Part shown: positions 1 through 11,647 of the stretch, in pieces
Numbering within the stretch: position 1 is the stretch's first letter
How the letters are laid out: every line of letters begins with the position of its first letter
Translations under genes and position numbers: made by a program
Source: an uncultured Collinsella sp.
GTDB taxonomy: Bacteria > Actinomycetota > Coriobacteriia > Coriobacteriales > Coriobacteriaceae
Length of the DNA stretch: 64,000 nt
Reading direction: 5' to 3'
Assembly: GCA_900556875.1 (NCBI GenBank)
Contig: USQQ01000006.1
Location: 1 to 64,000 of the forward strand
The notes under the pieces: generated by a model
What the model was told of the DNA's origin: nothing
The model's database searches: none
What the model saw: only the letters and a program-made list of their open reading frames with translations

Positions 1-582
1 TCTCGGAAGGCACGTGCAGACCTTTCGTCATGGCCTCCTACCTTTCTTTCGGGCCTTTCGGCCGAATCTCTCAGCACCCTTCCGTAACGGGTGCTGCTTG
101 CTGACAGCTCTAGTTATATCCAAATTCCAACCGCAATTCCACCTCGCCCCCGAACGGTCAACAAAGTTCGATGAACGGTATATCGAATATGATTCTCCCA
201 TAATGCACTTCGGCGTTCTAAAGTAGCTTTTCTAAGGTAAATGCTCTTTTTTCTTAAAAATCATTCGCAATTACAACTCCAATCTTTCGATTAAGAATTG
301 CATATCTAAAACGGTTTTATGTATATAAATGACGCTTGTTCGTGTTTCTGTCTGTATTCGATGATATTCAGCTACCTATCATTCTTATTCACACATACTC
401 ACCAGTTGAGTGAGGATATAGACCGTTTTTCACAACGCGAAGGGCGTCAGCTCTATGGCTTGTCAGCGTAAGAAGTAGGTAAAGATACCGTTCACGCGAT
501 ACGTCCGTGCCATAGGCCGACTAAATTGAGACAATAGTGAATAGTGTTAGGCAACCGTCCCCCACGGGGACTGAACGGACAG
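1..582. other. Intergenic region upstream of ppk
   Basis: I see no convincing gene in this stretch. The first 230 bases could encode a 70-residue peptide, but it resembles no family and lacks a ribosome binding site. A 7-bp hairpin with AGCACCC/GGGTGCT arms lies at 73-95. An inverted repeat built on ACTCAC and GTGAG lies at 397-414 and could be an operator. A 6-bp hairpin (GTCCCC/GGGGAC) at 557-571 ends 11 bases before the ppk start codon. The ppk promoter must be here but I cannot place it with confidence. Confidence 0.5.
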
Positions 583-2991
583 ATGCATATGCCGAGCAAA
601 ATCGAAAAAAAGCAAGCCGCTGCAAAGCTGCGTAAGCCGCCGCGCGACTTCTCGTACACGCAGAACCGAGAGCTCAGCTGGCTGCGCTTTGACAACCGTG
701 TGCTTGACGAAGCCTTCGACGAGACCGTTCCGCTGTTCGAGCGGCTAAAGTTCGTGTCGATTTTCGAGTCTAACCTCGATGAGTTTCTCATGGTGCGCGT
801 GGGCGGCCTGTCCGATCTGGCAGAGCTCAAAAAACAGCCTGTCGACAACAAGAGCAATATGACCGCCTCCGAACAAGTCGATGCTGTCATGGCCGAAATG
901 CCCGGTCTCCTTACCCGATGGGAGTCCATCTTTAAGAGCATCGAGGGCAAGCTCGACACCCTGGGCGTTCACCGCGCCCGCATCGATTCGCTTACGCCCG
1001 AGGAGCGCACCTTTGTCACCCGTTACTTCCAGGCCTACGTGTCGCCGGTCATCTCACCGCTGGTGATTGACCCGCGCCACCCCTTCCCCAACCTGCGCAA
1101 CGGCGCACTCTACCTGGCCTGCGGCCTGGACGGCGTCACCGACGAGGAGAGTCTGCTGGGCCTTATCGAGATTCCCACCTCGATGAACCGCGTGGTCGAG
1201 ATCCCCTCGCCCACCGGCACCTACTCCTACATCTTGCTCGAGGACGTCATCCTCGCCTGCCTGGACAGCTGCTTTGGCTCCTATAAGCCGCTCGACCGCG
1301 CGCTCATCCGCGTCACCCGCAACGCCGACATCGACCCGGACGGCGAGGGCGTCGAGGAGGAAGAGGATTACCGTCAGCACATGAAGCGCATCCTCAAGAA
1401 ACGCTTGCGCCTGCAGCCGGTGGTGCTCGCGGTCTCGGGGTCGCTCGAGAAGGCGACGCTCAAGACCATCCGCAAGGCGCTCGAGCTTTCGCGCCGCTCT
1501 GTCTTTACCTGCGATATCCCGCTCGACCTAGGCTACGTCTTTGGCATTGAGGGCAAGATTCCCGAGCACCTGCGCAACGAGCTGCTCTTTACACCGTTTA
1601 AGCCGCAGCCCAACCCCACCATCGATATGACCCGCTCCATCCGCGAGCAGGTACTTCAGCACGACAAGCTGCTCTTTTATCCCTATGAGGCCATGAACCC
1701 CTTCCTGGATCTGGTGCACGAGGCCGCCTACGACCCCGAGTGCATCTCACTGCGCATCACGCTCTACCGCGTGGCCAAGCAGAGCCGCCTGTGCGAGTCA
1801 CTGATCGATGCCGCCGAGAACGGCAAAGAGGTCACGGTGCTCATGGAGCTCCGCGCGCGCTTTGACGAGCAGAACAACATCGAGTGGGCCGAGCGCCTGG
1901 AAGAGGCCGGCTGCACCGTCATCTACGGCTCCGAGGGCTTTAAGTGCCACTCCAAGATCTGCCAGCTCACCTATCGCGAGGGCATGGCGCTAACGCGCCT
2001 GACGCTGCTGGGCACCGGCAACTTTAACGAGAAGACGGCCAAACTCTACAGCGACTTTATGCTCATGACCGCTCACCCCGGCATCGGCGAGGACGCCAAC
2101 CTGTTCTTCCGCAACCTGTCGTTGGGCAACCTGCGCGGCGATTACCGCTTCCTGGGTGTGGCGCCCGTCGGACTGAAACCGCTCATCATGCGCGGGCTTG
2201 ACCGCGAGATCCAGCGCGCCCTCGCCGGCGAGCCCGCCCGCGTGTTCTTTAAACTCAACTCGCTCACCGACCGCGAGGTCATCGACAAGATCGCCGAGGC
2301 ATCGTGCGCAGGAGTCCGCGTGGACATGATCATCCGCGGCATCTCGTGCCTCAAGCCGGGCGTTCCTGGCAAGACCGAGAACGTGCATGTCCGTTCTATC
2401 GTCGGACGCTTTTTGGAGCATGCGCGCGTTTACGCCTTTGGCGTGGACTCGGACATGATCTATCTGAGCTCGGCCGACATGATGACACGCAACACCGAGC
2501 ACCGCGTGGAGATCGCCTTCCCCGTGCTCGACCCCACCTGCCGCGCCCTGGTGCACGAGTACATGAGCATGCAGCTGCGCGACAACGTGAAGGCCCGCAG
2601 CCTCACGAGCGACGGCACCTGGGTCCCCGTGGAGCGCGCAGAGGGTGAGAAACCCTTCAACTCGCAGGAAGCCCTGCTGGAGCGTGCCTACCGCAACGCC
2701 GAGGCCGCGCCCGAGCCCGTCATTGAGGCAAAGCCCGCCCCTGCTCCTAAGCCGCAGCCGGCCACACCCGAGGTTCAGAAGGTCCAGGCGACCGTCATTG
2801 AGCCCGAGCCCGCACCTGCACCTCAGCCCGAGCCGCAGGCAGCTAAGCCCGCACCCGAGACGAGCGCCCGTCGCGATAAGCCCGCCGGCAAGACCAAGGC
2901 CATCGAGCGCCATCGCCCCGGTCGTGTGCGCATGGGCCTGGGCCTGATCGGCCTGGGTCTTAAGACGCTCATTACCGGCAAGACGAAATAG
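583..2991 (+). CDS. ppk1: Polyphosphate kinase 1
   Basis: This enzyme reversibly transfers the ATP gamma-phosphate to inorganic polyphosphate. The protein starts near MHMPSKIEKKQ, followed by the typical N-terminal helical domain with SYTQNRELSWLRF and NLDEFLMVRV. Further in are the phospholipase-D-like catalytic modules with LFYPYEAMNPFLDLVHEAA, RARFDEQNNIEWAERLE, the histidine segment EGFKCHSKICQ and GTGNFNEKTAKLY. The last 100 or so residues are a Pro/Ala/Glu-rich linker with a basic tail (KTKAIERHRPGRVRM), longer than in most PPK1 proteins. The start at 583 is preferred over a GTG at 544 because the family begins near this point; an ATG at 589 is also possible. It is monocistronic, with a terminator directly downstream. 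Confidence 0.95.
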   Translation: MHMPSKIEKKQAAAKLRKPPRDFSYTQNRELSWLRFDNRVLDEAFDETVPLFERLKFVSIFESNLDEFLMVRVGGLSDLAELKKQPVDNKSNMTASEQVDAVMAEMPGLLTRWESIFKSIEGKLDTLGVHRARIDSLTPEERTFVTRYFQAYVSPVISPLVIDPRHPFPNLRNGALYLACGLDGVTDEESLLGLIEIPTSMNRVVEIPSPTGTYSYILLEDVILACLDSCFGSYKPLDRALIRVTRNADIDPDGEGVEEEEDYRQHMKRILKKRLRLQPVVLAVSGSLEKATLKTIRKALELSRRSVFTCDIPLDLGYVFGIEGKIPEHLRNELLFTPFKPQPNPTIDMTRSIREQVLQHDKLLFYPYEAMNPFLDLVHEAAYDPECISLRITLYRVAKQSRLCESLIDAAENGKEVTVLMELRARFDEQNNIEWAERLEEAGCTVIYGSEGFKCHSKICQLTYREGMALTRLTLLGTGNFNEKTAKLYSDFMLMTAHPGIGEDANLFFRNLSLGNLRGDYRFLGVAPVGLKPLIMRGLDREIQRALAGEPARVFFKLNSLTDREVIDKIAEASCAGVRVDMIIRGISCLKPGVPGKTENVHVRSIVGRFLEHARVYAFGVDSDMIYLSSADMMTRNTEHRVEIAFPVLDPTCRALVHEYMSMQLRDNVKARSLTSDGTWVPVERAEGEKPFNSQEALLERAYRNAEAAPEPVIEAKPAPAPKPQPATPEVQKVQATVIEPEPAPAPQPEPQAAKPAPETSARRDKPAGKTKAIERHRPGRVRMGLGLIGLGLKTLITGKTK

Positions 2992-3016
2992 TCGTTTGTA
3001 GAAGCAGTTTGTAGAA

Positions 3017-3058
3017 GCGCCCCGCATTTGAGGAAAGCCTCGGATGCGGGGCGCTTTT
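3017..3058 (+). terminator. Intrinsic terminator after ppk1
   Basis: An 11-bp perfect stem (GCGCCCCGCAT/ATGCGGGGCGC) is extended by an imperfect TTGAGG/CCTCGG pairing and followed by TTTT. It lies 25 bases after the ppk1 stop codon. Confidence 0.85.
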
Positions 3059-3104
3059 CCCTGCTACCATGGTGCGAGCAACAACACGAATGACAGGCAG
3101 GGAT

Positions 3105-4418
3105 ATGAAGCTCACTATAGAATCGATGACCTACGGCGCCGACGGGCTGGCGCACGCCGACAACGGCAAAGCCGTCTTTGTGCAGGGTGCCGTGGCAGGC
3201 GACACCGTCGAGGCCGAGGTCGTACAGGACGGCAAGTCGTTCATGCGCGCCCGCACCACCGAGATTCTGGAGCCGAGCCCCGATCGCATTCAGCCCCCCT
3301 GCCCCTACGTGGGCATCTGCGGCGGCTGCTCGTGGGGCAATCTCTCACGCACGGCACAGCTCGCCGCCAAGGAGCAAAACCTGCGCTCCACGCTCGAGCG
3401 CATCGGCAAGTTCGCTCCTGAGCAGGTCGATGAGTTGGTGCAGCCCATCTGCCACACCAAGGACGACTGGGGCTACCGCAATAAAATCGAGCTCGAACCG
3501 ACCGTCGTCAACGGTCGCGTGCGCCTTGGCATGCACGGTGTCGACCCCAGCAAAATCGTGACCGTCGATGCGTGTCCGCTGTTCGATAAACGTTTTCCCA
3601 AGGCGCTCAAATCGGTCGTCGGCGCACTCAACTATCTAAGCGGCAGCCATGACTTAGGGCTCGAACGCGTGGGCATTCGCGCATCGCGCCGCACCAAGGC
3701 GCTCGAGGTTGCACTCTGGACGCCCACGGGCTCTTTTCCGCGCTCGCAAGTCTCCCGCGTGCTGGCGGTCGCCGCTCATCCCACGAGCATCGTGCGTGTG
3801 ATGAGCAAGGGCGAAAAGAAGGCCCGCCGTGTCTCCAAGGTCGAAATGCTCGCCGGAGAGGGCTCATGGACCGAGAATATCGCCGAGGGTCAGATGCGCT
3901 TGTCTGCCCCGTCTTTTTTCCAAGTCAACACCAAGGGTGCTGAGATTTTGATCGAGCTTGTCATGGAAGCGCTCGACCCGCAAGAAGACGAGCTTGCCGT
4001 GGACCTGTACTGCGGCGCCGGAACCTTTACCCTGCCGCTCGCCCGCCGCTGCGACTTCGTCGCCGCCGTCGAGGCCTACGGCCCGGCCGTGCGCGACCTG
4101 CGCCGTAACCTGGAAATCAACAAGCTTGATAACGTCGACGTCATTGGCGGAGACGCGGTGCGCGAGTTCCCCGACCAGGATGCCGACGTCTTGGTGGTCG
4201 ACCCGCCGCGCGCAGGCCTCGCCCCCGAGGCGATCGACCTTATCGCCAGCACGAGCGCTCGCGATGTCGCCTACGTGAGCTGCGACCCCGCCACCCTGGC
4301 ACGCGACCTTAAGCGCTTTGTCGAGGAAGGTACCTTCTCCCCCGTCAAGATCACGCCGGTCGATCTGTTCCCGCAAACCTTCCACTGCGAAACCGTCGTC
4401 CACCTCAAGCGCAACTAG
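3105..4418 (+). CDS. 23S rRNA (uracil-5-)-methyltransferase, RlmD/RumA type
   Basis: A TrmA/RumA-family enzyme that methylates C5 of a uridine in RNA using S-adenosylmethionine. The 437-residue protein begins with a TRAM-like beta domain (GADGLAHADNGKAVFV). It then has the iron-sulfur cysteine pattern PCPYVGICGGC, with a fourth cysteine in VDACPLF. The methyltransferase fold follows: DLYCGAGTFTLPLA for SAM binding, VVDPPRAGL, and YVSCDPATLARDL with the catalytic cysteine. The start at 3105 is chosen because AGGCAGGG precedes it and the family begins with the TRAM domain; an upstream ATG at 3069 lacks a binding site. RlmD, RlmCD and TrmA-like members cannot be separated by eye. Confidence 0.88.
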   Translation: MKLTIESMTYGADGLAHADNGKAVFVQGAVAGDTVEAEVVQDGKSFMRARTTEILEPSPDRIQPPCPYVGICGGCSWGNLSRTAQLAAKEQNLRSTLERIGKFAPEQVDELVQPICHTKDDWGYRNKIELEPTVVNGRVRLGMHGVDPSKIVTVDACPLFDKRFPKALKSVVGALNYLSGSHDLGLERVGIRASRRTKALEVALWTPTGSFPRSQVSRVLAVAAHPTSIVRVMSKGEKKARRVSKVEMLAGEGSWTENIAEGQMRLSAPSFFQVNTKGAEILIELVMEALDPQEDELAVDLYCGAGTFTLPLARRCDFVAAVEAYGPAVRDLRRNLEINKLDNVDVIGGDAVREFPDQDADVLVVDPPRAGLAPEAIDLIASTSARDVAYVSCDPATLARDLKRFVEEGTFSPVKITPVDLFPQTFHCETVVHLKRN

Positions 4419-4454
4419 ACTGTTTGCCCCAGACCACGCCCGATGATTTTTCTG

Positions 4455-4505
4455 GCACGGGGATAAAAATAGATTTGCTCCGAATGATTATTTAATCCCC
4501 GTCCC
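4455..4505. repeat. Imperfect inverted repeat
   Basis: ACGGGGATAAAAAT faces ATTATTTAATCCCCGT across a short AT-rich centre, between the convergent rRNA methyltransferase and PTS genes. It could be a weak bidirectional terminator or a decayed palindromic element. Confidence 0.4.
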
Positions 4506-4556
4506 GAAATTTCAGCGCCGCCCGAGAAAGCTAAACGCCTTCTGGCAGGTTGTCCC

Positions 4557-4590
4557 GGGCCGAGGGCGGCCACCTTGATCGCCCTCGGCC
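4557..4590 (-). terminator. GC-rich hairpin after the PTS gene
   Basis: A perfect 10-bp stem (GGCCGAGGGC/GCCCTCGGCC) lies about 55 bases beyond the stop of the minus-strand PTS gene. There is no T-tract on either strand, so termination is uncertain. Confidence 0.45.
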
Positions 4591-4645
4591 CTCACCCACC
4601 TCAACTGCCCCTCAATTACATAGAGCTGATTGAGGAGGGCGCAGG

Positions 4646-6094
4646 CTAGCGGGTGCCTTCCTCATCGTCGTTGGGCCGGTAGGTGATGAACTCGATAACA
4701 AAGGCCAGGACGGCAGAGACGAGCGAGGCGATGATCGCGAAGATCATGTGGGAGATCCCGGCGCCACCAGGGGTCCCGTCGATAAAGTTGAGCAGGTTGA
4801 AGACGCCGAGGCCGCCCGAGATGTACATGAGAGCGCCAGTCATTCCCACGATGGCGCCGCCCACGGCGGAGCTCAGGCATGCCACGACGAACGCGCGCTT
4901 GTTGGGGAGGGCGATGCCGTAGATGCCCGGCTCGGTGACGCCGAAGAAGAAGGCGGAGATCATCGCGGGAAGGGCGATGCCGCGGAAGCGCTCGTCCTTG
5001 TTTCTGAGGTACATGGCAAAGATGACCGCTCCGAGCGCGAACCCGTGGCCGATGGTGGCGGCGAGCACGCTGTCGTGGCCGAGGGTGTTCAGATTCATGA
5101 TGGAGATGGGGATGAGGCTCCAGTGGAAGCCAAAGATGACGAGGCACATCCACAGTCCGCCAACCAGGGCGCTGCCCAGGACGGAACCAACCACGGGGAG
5201 CTGGAAGATGAACGAGAATGCCGCGCTCAGCAGGTTGGTGATGAGGGTGGCCACCGGGCCGATGATGAGGTAGCCCAAGACGATGGAGACCGTCATCGTG
5301 GCGAGCGGGACAAGGAACATCTTGAGCGCAGCCGGCATCCAGCTCTTGAGCCAGCGCTCAAGGATAGAGCCGAACCACACCATGAGAAGGACGGGGATCA
5401 CCGAGCTCACGTAGCCGGACACGGGCATGATGATGGGGAGCCCGAGGGCGGTGGCGTACCACGAGAACGTGCCGGCCACGCCGAGGTCGATGCTGCCGAG
5501 CGCCTCGCCCGAGGTCAGGGCGACCATCGTCGGGTAGAGGAGCGCCACGCCGATTGCCACGCCGGTGAACTCGTTCATGCGGAACTTGCGTGCGGCACTG
5601 AACGCCAGGGCGACGGGAAGGAAGTAGAAGAAGCCGTCAGCCACGGTGTAGAGCAGCGTGTAGAGGCCGTCGTTTGCAAAGGCCGGGACGAAGTAGGTGA
5701 TGAGGGCAAGCAGTCCCTTCATGATGCCTGCGGCGGCAAGCGGTCCCAGGATGGGCTGGAAGATGCCAGAGATGAGGTCGATGACGACGGAGGCAACGGT
5801 CTTATCGCCCTGGGGCTCGTCGTCGGCGCTTGCGCCGCCCGAGAAGTTGCCGGCCTCCAGGACCGCGTCGTAGACGTCCTCGACGATGTTACCCACGACC
5901 ACCTGGTACTGGCCGTTGGCCTGGATGACCTGGATGACGCCCTTGAGGGCCTCGATCTTGGCAGTGTTGGCGCGGGACTCGTCCTTGAGTTTGAAGCGCA
6001 CGCGCGTGATGCAGTGCGCGACGCTGGCGACGTTCTCTGTGCCGCCTACGTTCTCGAGTATGGATCTGGCCAGATCGTCGTATTTTTCAGCCAT
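4646..6094 (-). CDS. PTS beta-glucoside transporter, EIIBC component
   Basis: A membrane permease that imports and phosphorylates beta-glucosides in the phosphoenolpyruvate phosphotransferase system. Residues 1-85 form the EIIB domain, with the phosphorylated cysteine (about residue 28) in VAHCITRVRF. Residues from about 110 to 470 are the multi-spanning EIIC domain, ending in charged THRPNDDEEGTR-like residues. At 482 residues it lacks the C-terminal EIIA domain found in BglF/BglP, so phosphate must come from a separate EIIA elsewhere. It is the last gene of the operon, 31 bases after the GH1 gene, with AAGGAG in front of its ATG. Substrate specificity is inferred from that neighbour. Confidence 0.92.
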   Translation of the reverse strand: MAEKYDDLARSILENVGGTENVASVAHCITRVRFKLKDESRANTAKIEALKGVIQVIQANGQYQVVVGNIVEDVYDAVLEAGNFSGGASADDEPQGDKTVASVVIDLISGIFQPILGPLAAAGIMKGLLALITYFVPAFANDGLYTLLYTVADGFFYFLPVALAFSAARKFRMNEFTGVAIGVALLYPTMVALTSGEALGSIDLGVAGTFSWYATALGLPIIMPVSGYVSSVIPVLLMVWFGSILERWLKSWMPAALKMFLVPLATMTVSIVLGYLIIGPVATLITNLLSAAFSFIFQLPVVGSVLGSALVGGLWMCLVIFGFHWSLIPISIMNLNTLGHDSVLAATIGHGFALGAVIFAMYLRNKDERFRGIALPAMISAFFFGVTEPGIYGIALPNKRAFVVACLSSAVGGAIVGMTGALMYISGGLGVFNLLNFIDGTPGGAGISHMIFAIIASLVSAVLAFVIEFITYRPNDDEEGTR

Positions 6095-6125
6095 TATTTT
6101 CTCCTTAGTGATATTGCCCGGGCGG

Positions 6126-8822
<2,697 letters not shown>

Positions 8823-8861
8823 CTAGCGCCCAGAAAAGTCCACGCGTTTTTAGACTGGGAC

Positions 8862-8891
8862 AAAGTACTACAACAGGTGAGATTCCGTCAA
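8862..8891 (-). promoter_or_regulatory. Predicted promoter of the eamA-bgl operon
   Basis: TTGACG (8886-8891) and TACTTT (8862-8867) are separated by 18 bases on the minus strand. Transcription would begin near 8855 and meet a CCCAG/CTGGG hairpin, then the leader terminator, within about 80 bases. Confidence 0.55.
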
Positions 8892-8980
8892 GAAAAACCG
8901 AAGAAAAAAGTGAGCCTCTGCCCGCCGTACCTGTAGCGGTCGTTTCCCCGAACGGGGCGGTGCTGTTGGGGGCTGTCTCG

Positions 8981-9025
8981 ATCTGTAACAGTAAGACCCG
9001 GTTTTGGTCCGTAGATGTTACAGAT
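8981..9025. repeat. Palindromic element with ATCTGTAACA arms, copy 1
   Basis: ATCTGTAACA and TGTTACAGAT enclose exactly 25 bases that themselves contain a GACC/GGTC pairing. A second copy lies 81 bases away with its core inverted. Confidence 0.7.
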
Positions 9026-9061
9026 TTAGACGTTTTGTCGGGGCGGTTTCCGTTTGTCTTG

Positions 9062-9106
9062 ATCTGTAACAGTTAGGGGTCAAAAGTGGGTCTAGATGTT
9101 ACAGAT
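9062..9106. repeat. Palindromic element with ATCTGTAACA arms, copy 2
   Basis: Same 10-base arms and same 25-base spacing as the copy at 8981. The inner core is close to the reverse complement of copy 1's core (AGACCC-TTTTG-CC). Confidence 0.7.
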
Positions 9107-9141
9107 TGAGATTGTTGAGGATGGGTGAGGGTAGCTAATTC

Positions 9142-9201
9142 GGACGGGGCTATTTTAGCTACCCTGCAAGTGGGGTAGCTAAAATAGCCCCGTCCCTTTT
9201 T
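9142..9201 (+). terminator. Strong orphan hairpin with T-tract
   Basis: A perfect 23-bp stem (9142-9164 with 9173-9195) and 8-base loop is followed by CTTTTT. On the plus strand it looks like an intrinsic terminator, yet no plus-strand gene lies upstream of it in this 600-base gap. It ends 85 bases before the DJ-1 gene. Confidence 0.65.
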
Positions 9202-9286
9202 AAACAATGGAAAATCGAGCGTGGCAAGCGGAGGTCTTCGGGGTATAAGACGGCTAATTGTATGCCGTTTTTTGAAAGGAACCCTT

Positions 9287-9829
9287 ATGCCCAGCGTTGC
9301 CGTTCTTGCCGCCGATGGCTTTGAAACGATTGAATGCCTGACCATGGTCGATGTCATGCGTCGCGGCGGCGTGCGCGCCACGCTCGTCTCGATCATGCCC
9401 ACGCGCGAGGTCGTAAGCTCGCTGCAGATTCCCGTAACCTGCGACGTACTCTTTGACGAGATTAACTTTAACGAGTATGACTGCGTCGTGCTGCCCGGCG
9501 GTCTGCCCGGCGCCACCAACCTGCGCGCCGACCAGCGCGTCTGCGACGTGGTCTGCGAGTTCGCCGCGACCAAGCACGTCGCCGCCATCTGCGCCGCCCC
9601 GTTTATCCTGGGTGAGCTCGACCTGCTCGAGGGGCGCCACGCCACGTGCTTCCCTGGCTTTGAGAAAAGCTTCCCCAAAGGCGCCTATACCGGCGAGAAG
9701 GTTACGCAAGACGGCAACATCATCACCGCCAGCGGCATGGCCCAGTCGCTCCCCTTTGCGCTTGAGCTGCTGCGCACGCTCGCCGGCGACAAGGCCGTCG
9801 AGAAGGTCGCCGAGGGCATTCAGCTATGA
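9287..9829 (+). CDS. DJ-1/PfpI family protein
   Basis: A 180-residue cytoplasmic protein of the class I glutamine-amidotransferase-like DJ-1 superfamily (ThiJ/YajL/DJ-1 group), associated with protection from oxidative and carbonyl stress. Visible features are the N-terminal VAVLAADGFETIE, the elbow PGGLPGATNL and the nucleophile cysteine in AAICAAPFIL, followed by the conserved ITASGMAQSLPFALELL. The start at 9287 follows GAAAGGA. Its stop overlaps the start of the Maf gene (ATGA), so the two are translationally coupled. The exact reaction is not settled for this subgroup. Confidence 0.87.
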   Translation: MPSVAVLAADGFETIECLTMVDVMRRGGVRATLVSIMPTREVVSSLQIPVTCDVLFDEINFNEYDCVVLPGGLPGATNLRADQRVCDVVCEFAATKHVAAICAAPFILGELDLLEGRHATCFPGFEKSFPKGAYTGEKVTQDGNIITASGMAQSLPFALELLRTLAGDKAVEKVAEGIQL

Positions 9830-10407
9830 TTTTGGCTTCGCAATCACCGCGCCGCATCGAGTTGATGCGCGAGGCGGGCTATGACATTCGCATCATTCCT
9901 GCCGATATCGACGAAACGCCGTTTGATGGCGAGGCCCCGCTTACGCTCGTTGAACGCTTAGCACGCGCCAAAGCCGCCGCCGTTGCCGCCGAGCATGCCG
10001 AGCCCAATGAGCTGACGGTCGCGGCCGACACCATCGTCACCTTTGACGGCAAGATTCTGGGCAAGCCGGCAACCGAGGACGAGGCGCGTACCATGCTCCG
10101 TGAGCTTTCGGGCCGCACGCACCAGGTCGCAACCGGCGTCTGCATCGTTAAGGCAGGCGATACGGCCGCCCCACATGCCGCCGAGAGCCTGTCCTTTGTC
10201 GATGTGACCGACGTGACGTTCTACGAGCTCACCGACGAGCAGATCGAGCACTACGTCGCCTCGGGTGAGCCCATGGACAAGGCCGGCGCCTACGGCATTC
10301 AGGGCACAGGAGGACGCATGCTCGTGCATGATATATCGGGCGACTTCTATAACGTGGTGGGCCTACCCATCGCTCGCGTCGCGCGCGCGATTCAAAAGCT
10401 CTCGTAA
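9826..10407 (+). CDS. maf: Maf family nucleotide pyrophosphatase
   Basis: Maf proteins hydrolyse non-canonical or m5 nucleoside triphosphates (dTTP, UTP, m7GTP groups) to monophosphates plus pyrophosphate. The 193-residue protein starts MILASQSPRRIELMREAG, the family hallmark. It continues with VAADTIVTFDGKILGKP and ends with the DKAGAYGIQGTGGRMLV segment and the SGDFYNVVGLP motif. It is coupled to the DJ-1 gene by a 4-base ATGA overlap. The substrate subgroup cannot be assigned by eye. Confidence 0.92.
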   Translation: MILASQSPRRIELMREAGYDIRIIPADIDETPFDGEAPLTLVERLARAKAAAVAAEHAEPNELTVAADTIVTFDGKILGKPATEDEARTMLRELSGRTHQVATGVCIVKAGDTAAPHAAESLSFVDVTDVTFYELTDEQIEHYVASGEPMDKAGAYGIQGTGGRMLVHDISGDFYNVVGLPIARVARAIQKLS

Positions 10408-10415
10408 TTGCATCT

Positions 10416-10445
10416 GGCGCTGGGTATCCCCCAGCGCCTACAATT
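10416..10445 (+). terminator. Possible terminator after maf
   Basis: A 9-bp stem (GGCGCTGGG/CCCAGCGCC) lies just after the maf stop codon and is followed by TACAATTTT. The T-tract is interrupted, so termination is probably weak. Confidence 0.5.
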
Positions 10446-10508
10446 TTGGCGTACCGTACGGATCCCGACCGGGCACATGGCGCGGCGGAAAACCGATAGG
10501 AGTTAAAC

Positions 10509-11510
10509 ATGGATACACTGCTCGAGGCCATTGACGTCTGCGATGTCGATGGCTTTTGCTATGGCAACTATACGGACGAGGAGGCCGGCACCGGTTGCAC
10601 CGTAATCGTGGCACCCGAGGGCGCCACCGGCGGCGTTGACGTTCGCGGCGGTGCTCCAGCATCGCGCGAAACCGACCTGCTGCGACCCGAGAACACCGTC
10701 GACAAGGTCCACGCCGTCTGCCTTTCGGGCGGATCGGCCTTTGGTCTGGAGGCCGCAAGCGGCGTCGCCCGCGAGCTCGAGAGCCGCGGCATCGGCCTTC
10801 CCGTCGGCCCCACGCAGGTGCCTATCGTGTGCTCCAGCTGCATCTTCGACCTCGCCTTTGGCGATCCCACCGTGCGCCCCGACATAGAAGCCGGCATCGC
10901 CGCCGTGCGCGAGGCACTCGACAACACCCCCACCACACTCGAGCAGGGCAATGTGGGTGCCGGCACCGGTGCTACCGTAGGAAAGCTCATGGGCCCCGCC
11001 ACCTGCATGAAGGCCGGCCTTGGCGCTGCCGCCGTGGCGCTCGGTCCCGTTAAGGTAGGCGCCGTGGTTTCGGTCAACGCCTGCGGCAACGTTGTCGACC
11101 CCCTCACCGGCGAGTGGGTCGCCGGCATGCGCGCCTCAGCCGATAGCGACCAGATCGTCGACATGGAACTCGCAGCCTTTGCCGCCGCCGGATCCATGCA
11201 GATGCCGCTCGACCGCACCAACACCACCATCAGCTGCATCGTCACCAACGTGGAACTCACTAAGGCACAAGCCACCAAGGTCTCCCAGATGGCAGCAGAT
11301 GCCTACGCGCACGCCATTCGCCCGACACATACCACCAACGACGGCGACACCATCTACACCCTCGCCAGTGGCAAACTAGGCGCCCAGGCAAGCGCCGCCG
11401 TTCCCCTAGACCTGCTGGGCATGCTCGCCGTAAGGGCCCTGCAAACCGCCATCGTAAACGGAGCCAAAAACGCCAAAACCTCCCACGGCATACCCGGCGC
11501 CGCAAAGTAA
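10509..11510 (+). CDS. P1 family (DmpA-like, S58) peptidase
   Basis: A 333-residue member of the N-terminal-nucleophile P1/S58 aminopeptidase family, which self-cleaves to expose a catalytic Ser/Thr. Visible family features are VHAVCLSGGSAFGLEAASGVARELE, GPTQVPIVCSSCIFDLAFG, GNVGAGTGATVGKL and the putative processing segment DRTNTTISCIVTN near residue 237. TAGGAG precedes the start. The residue at the nucleophile position should be confirmed by alignment, since the segment carries Ser-Cys where many members have Gly-Val. No signal peptide is present, so it is likely cytoplasmic. Confidence 0.85.
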   Translation: MDTLLEAIDVCDVDGFCYGNYTDEEAGTGCTVIVAPEGATGGVDVRGGAPASRETDLLRPENTVDKVHAVCLSGGSAFGLEAASGVARELESRGIGLPVGPTQVPIVCSSCIFDLAFGDPTVRPDIEAGIAAVREALDNTPTTLEQGNVGAGTGATVGKLMGPATCMKAGLGAAAVALGPVKVGAVVSVNACGNVVDPLTGEWVAGMRASADSDQIVDMELAAFAAAGSMQMPLDRTNTTISCIVTNVELTKAQATKVSQMAADAYAHAIRPTHTTNDGDTIYTLASGKLGAQASAAVPLDLLGMLAVRALQTAIVNGAKNAKTSHGIPGAAK

Positions 11511-11522
11511 ACTAGCTCGTCC

Positions 11523-11647
11523 GGTTGCCCGGTGGGGTTTGGTTATGTTTGCTGCTCTACAGTCCTGGCTCGCACGAAGAGCACATTAAGTGCTCTTCGG
11601 CTCGTGCGGAACTCGCGACAAACATAACCAAATCCCACCGGGCAACC
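11523..11647. repeat. Nested palindromic element, family 2, copy 1
   Basis: Outer arms of 29 bases (11523-11551 with 11619-11647) are complementary except for one position that is a G-U wobble in RNA. They enclose a core with a second palindrome, GAAGAGCACATTAAGTGCTC. The core recurs inverted at 11738-11853, but the outer arms there are entirely different. Confidence 0.8.

Noticed and set aside
14..226. A 70-codon frame near the left edge
   Set aside because: No ribosome binding site, unusual composition and no resemblance to a family; I treat it as noncoding.
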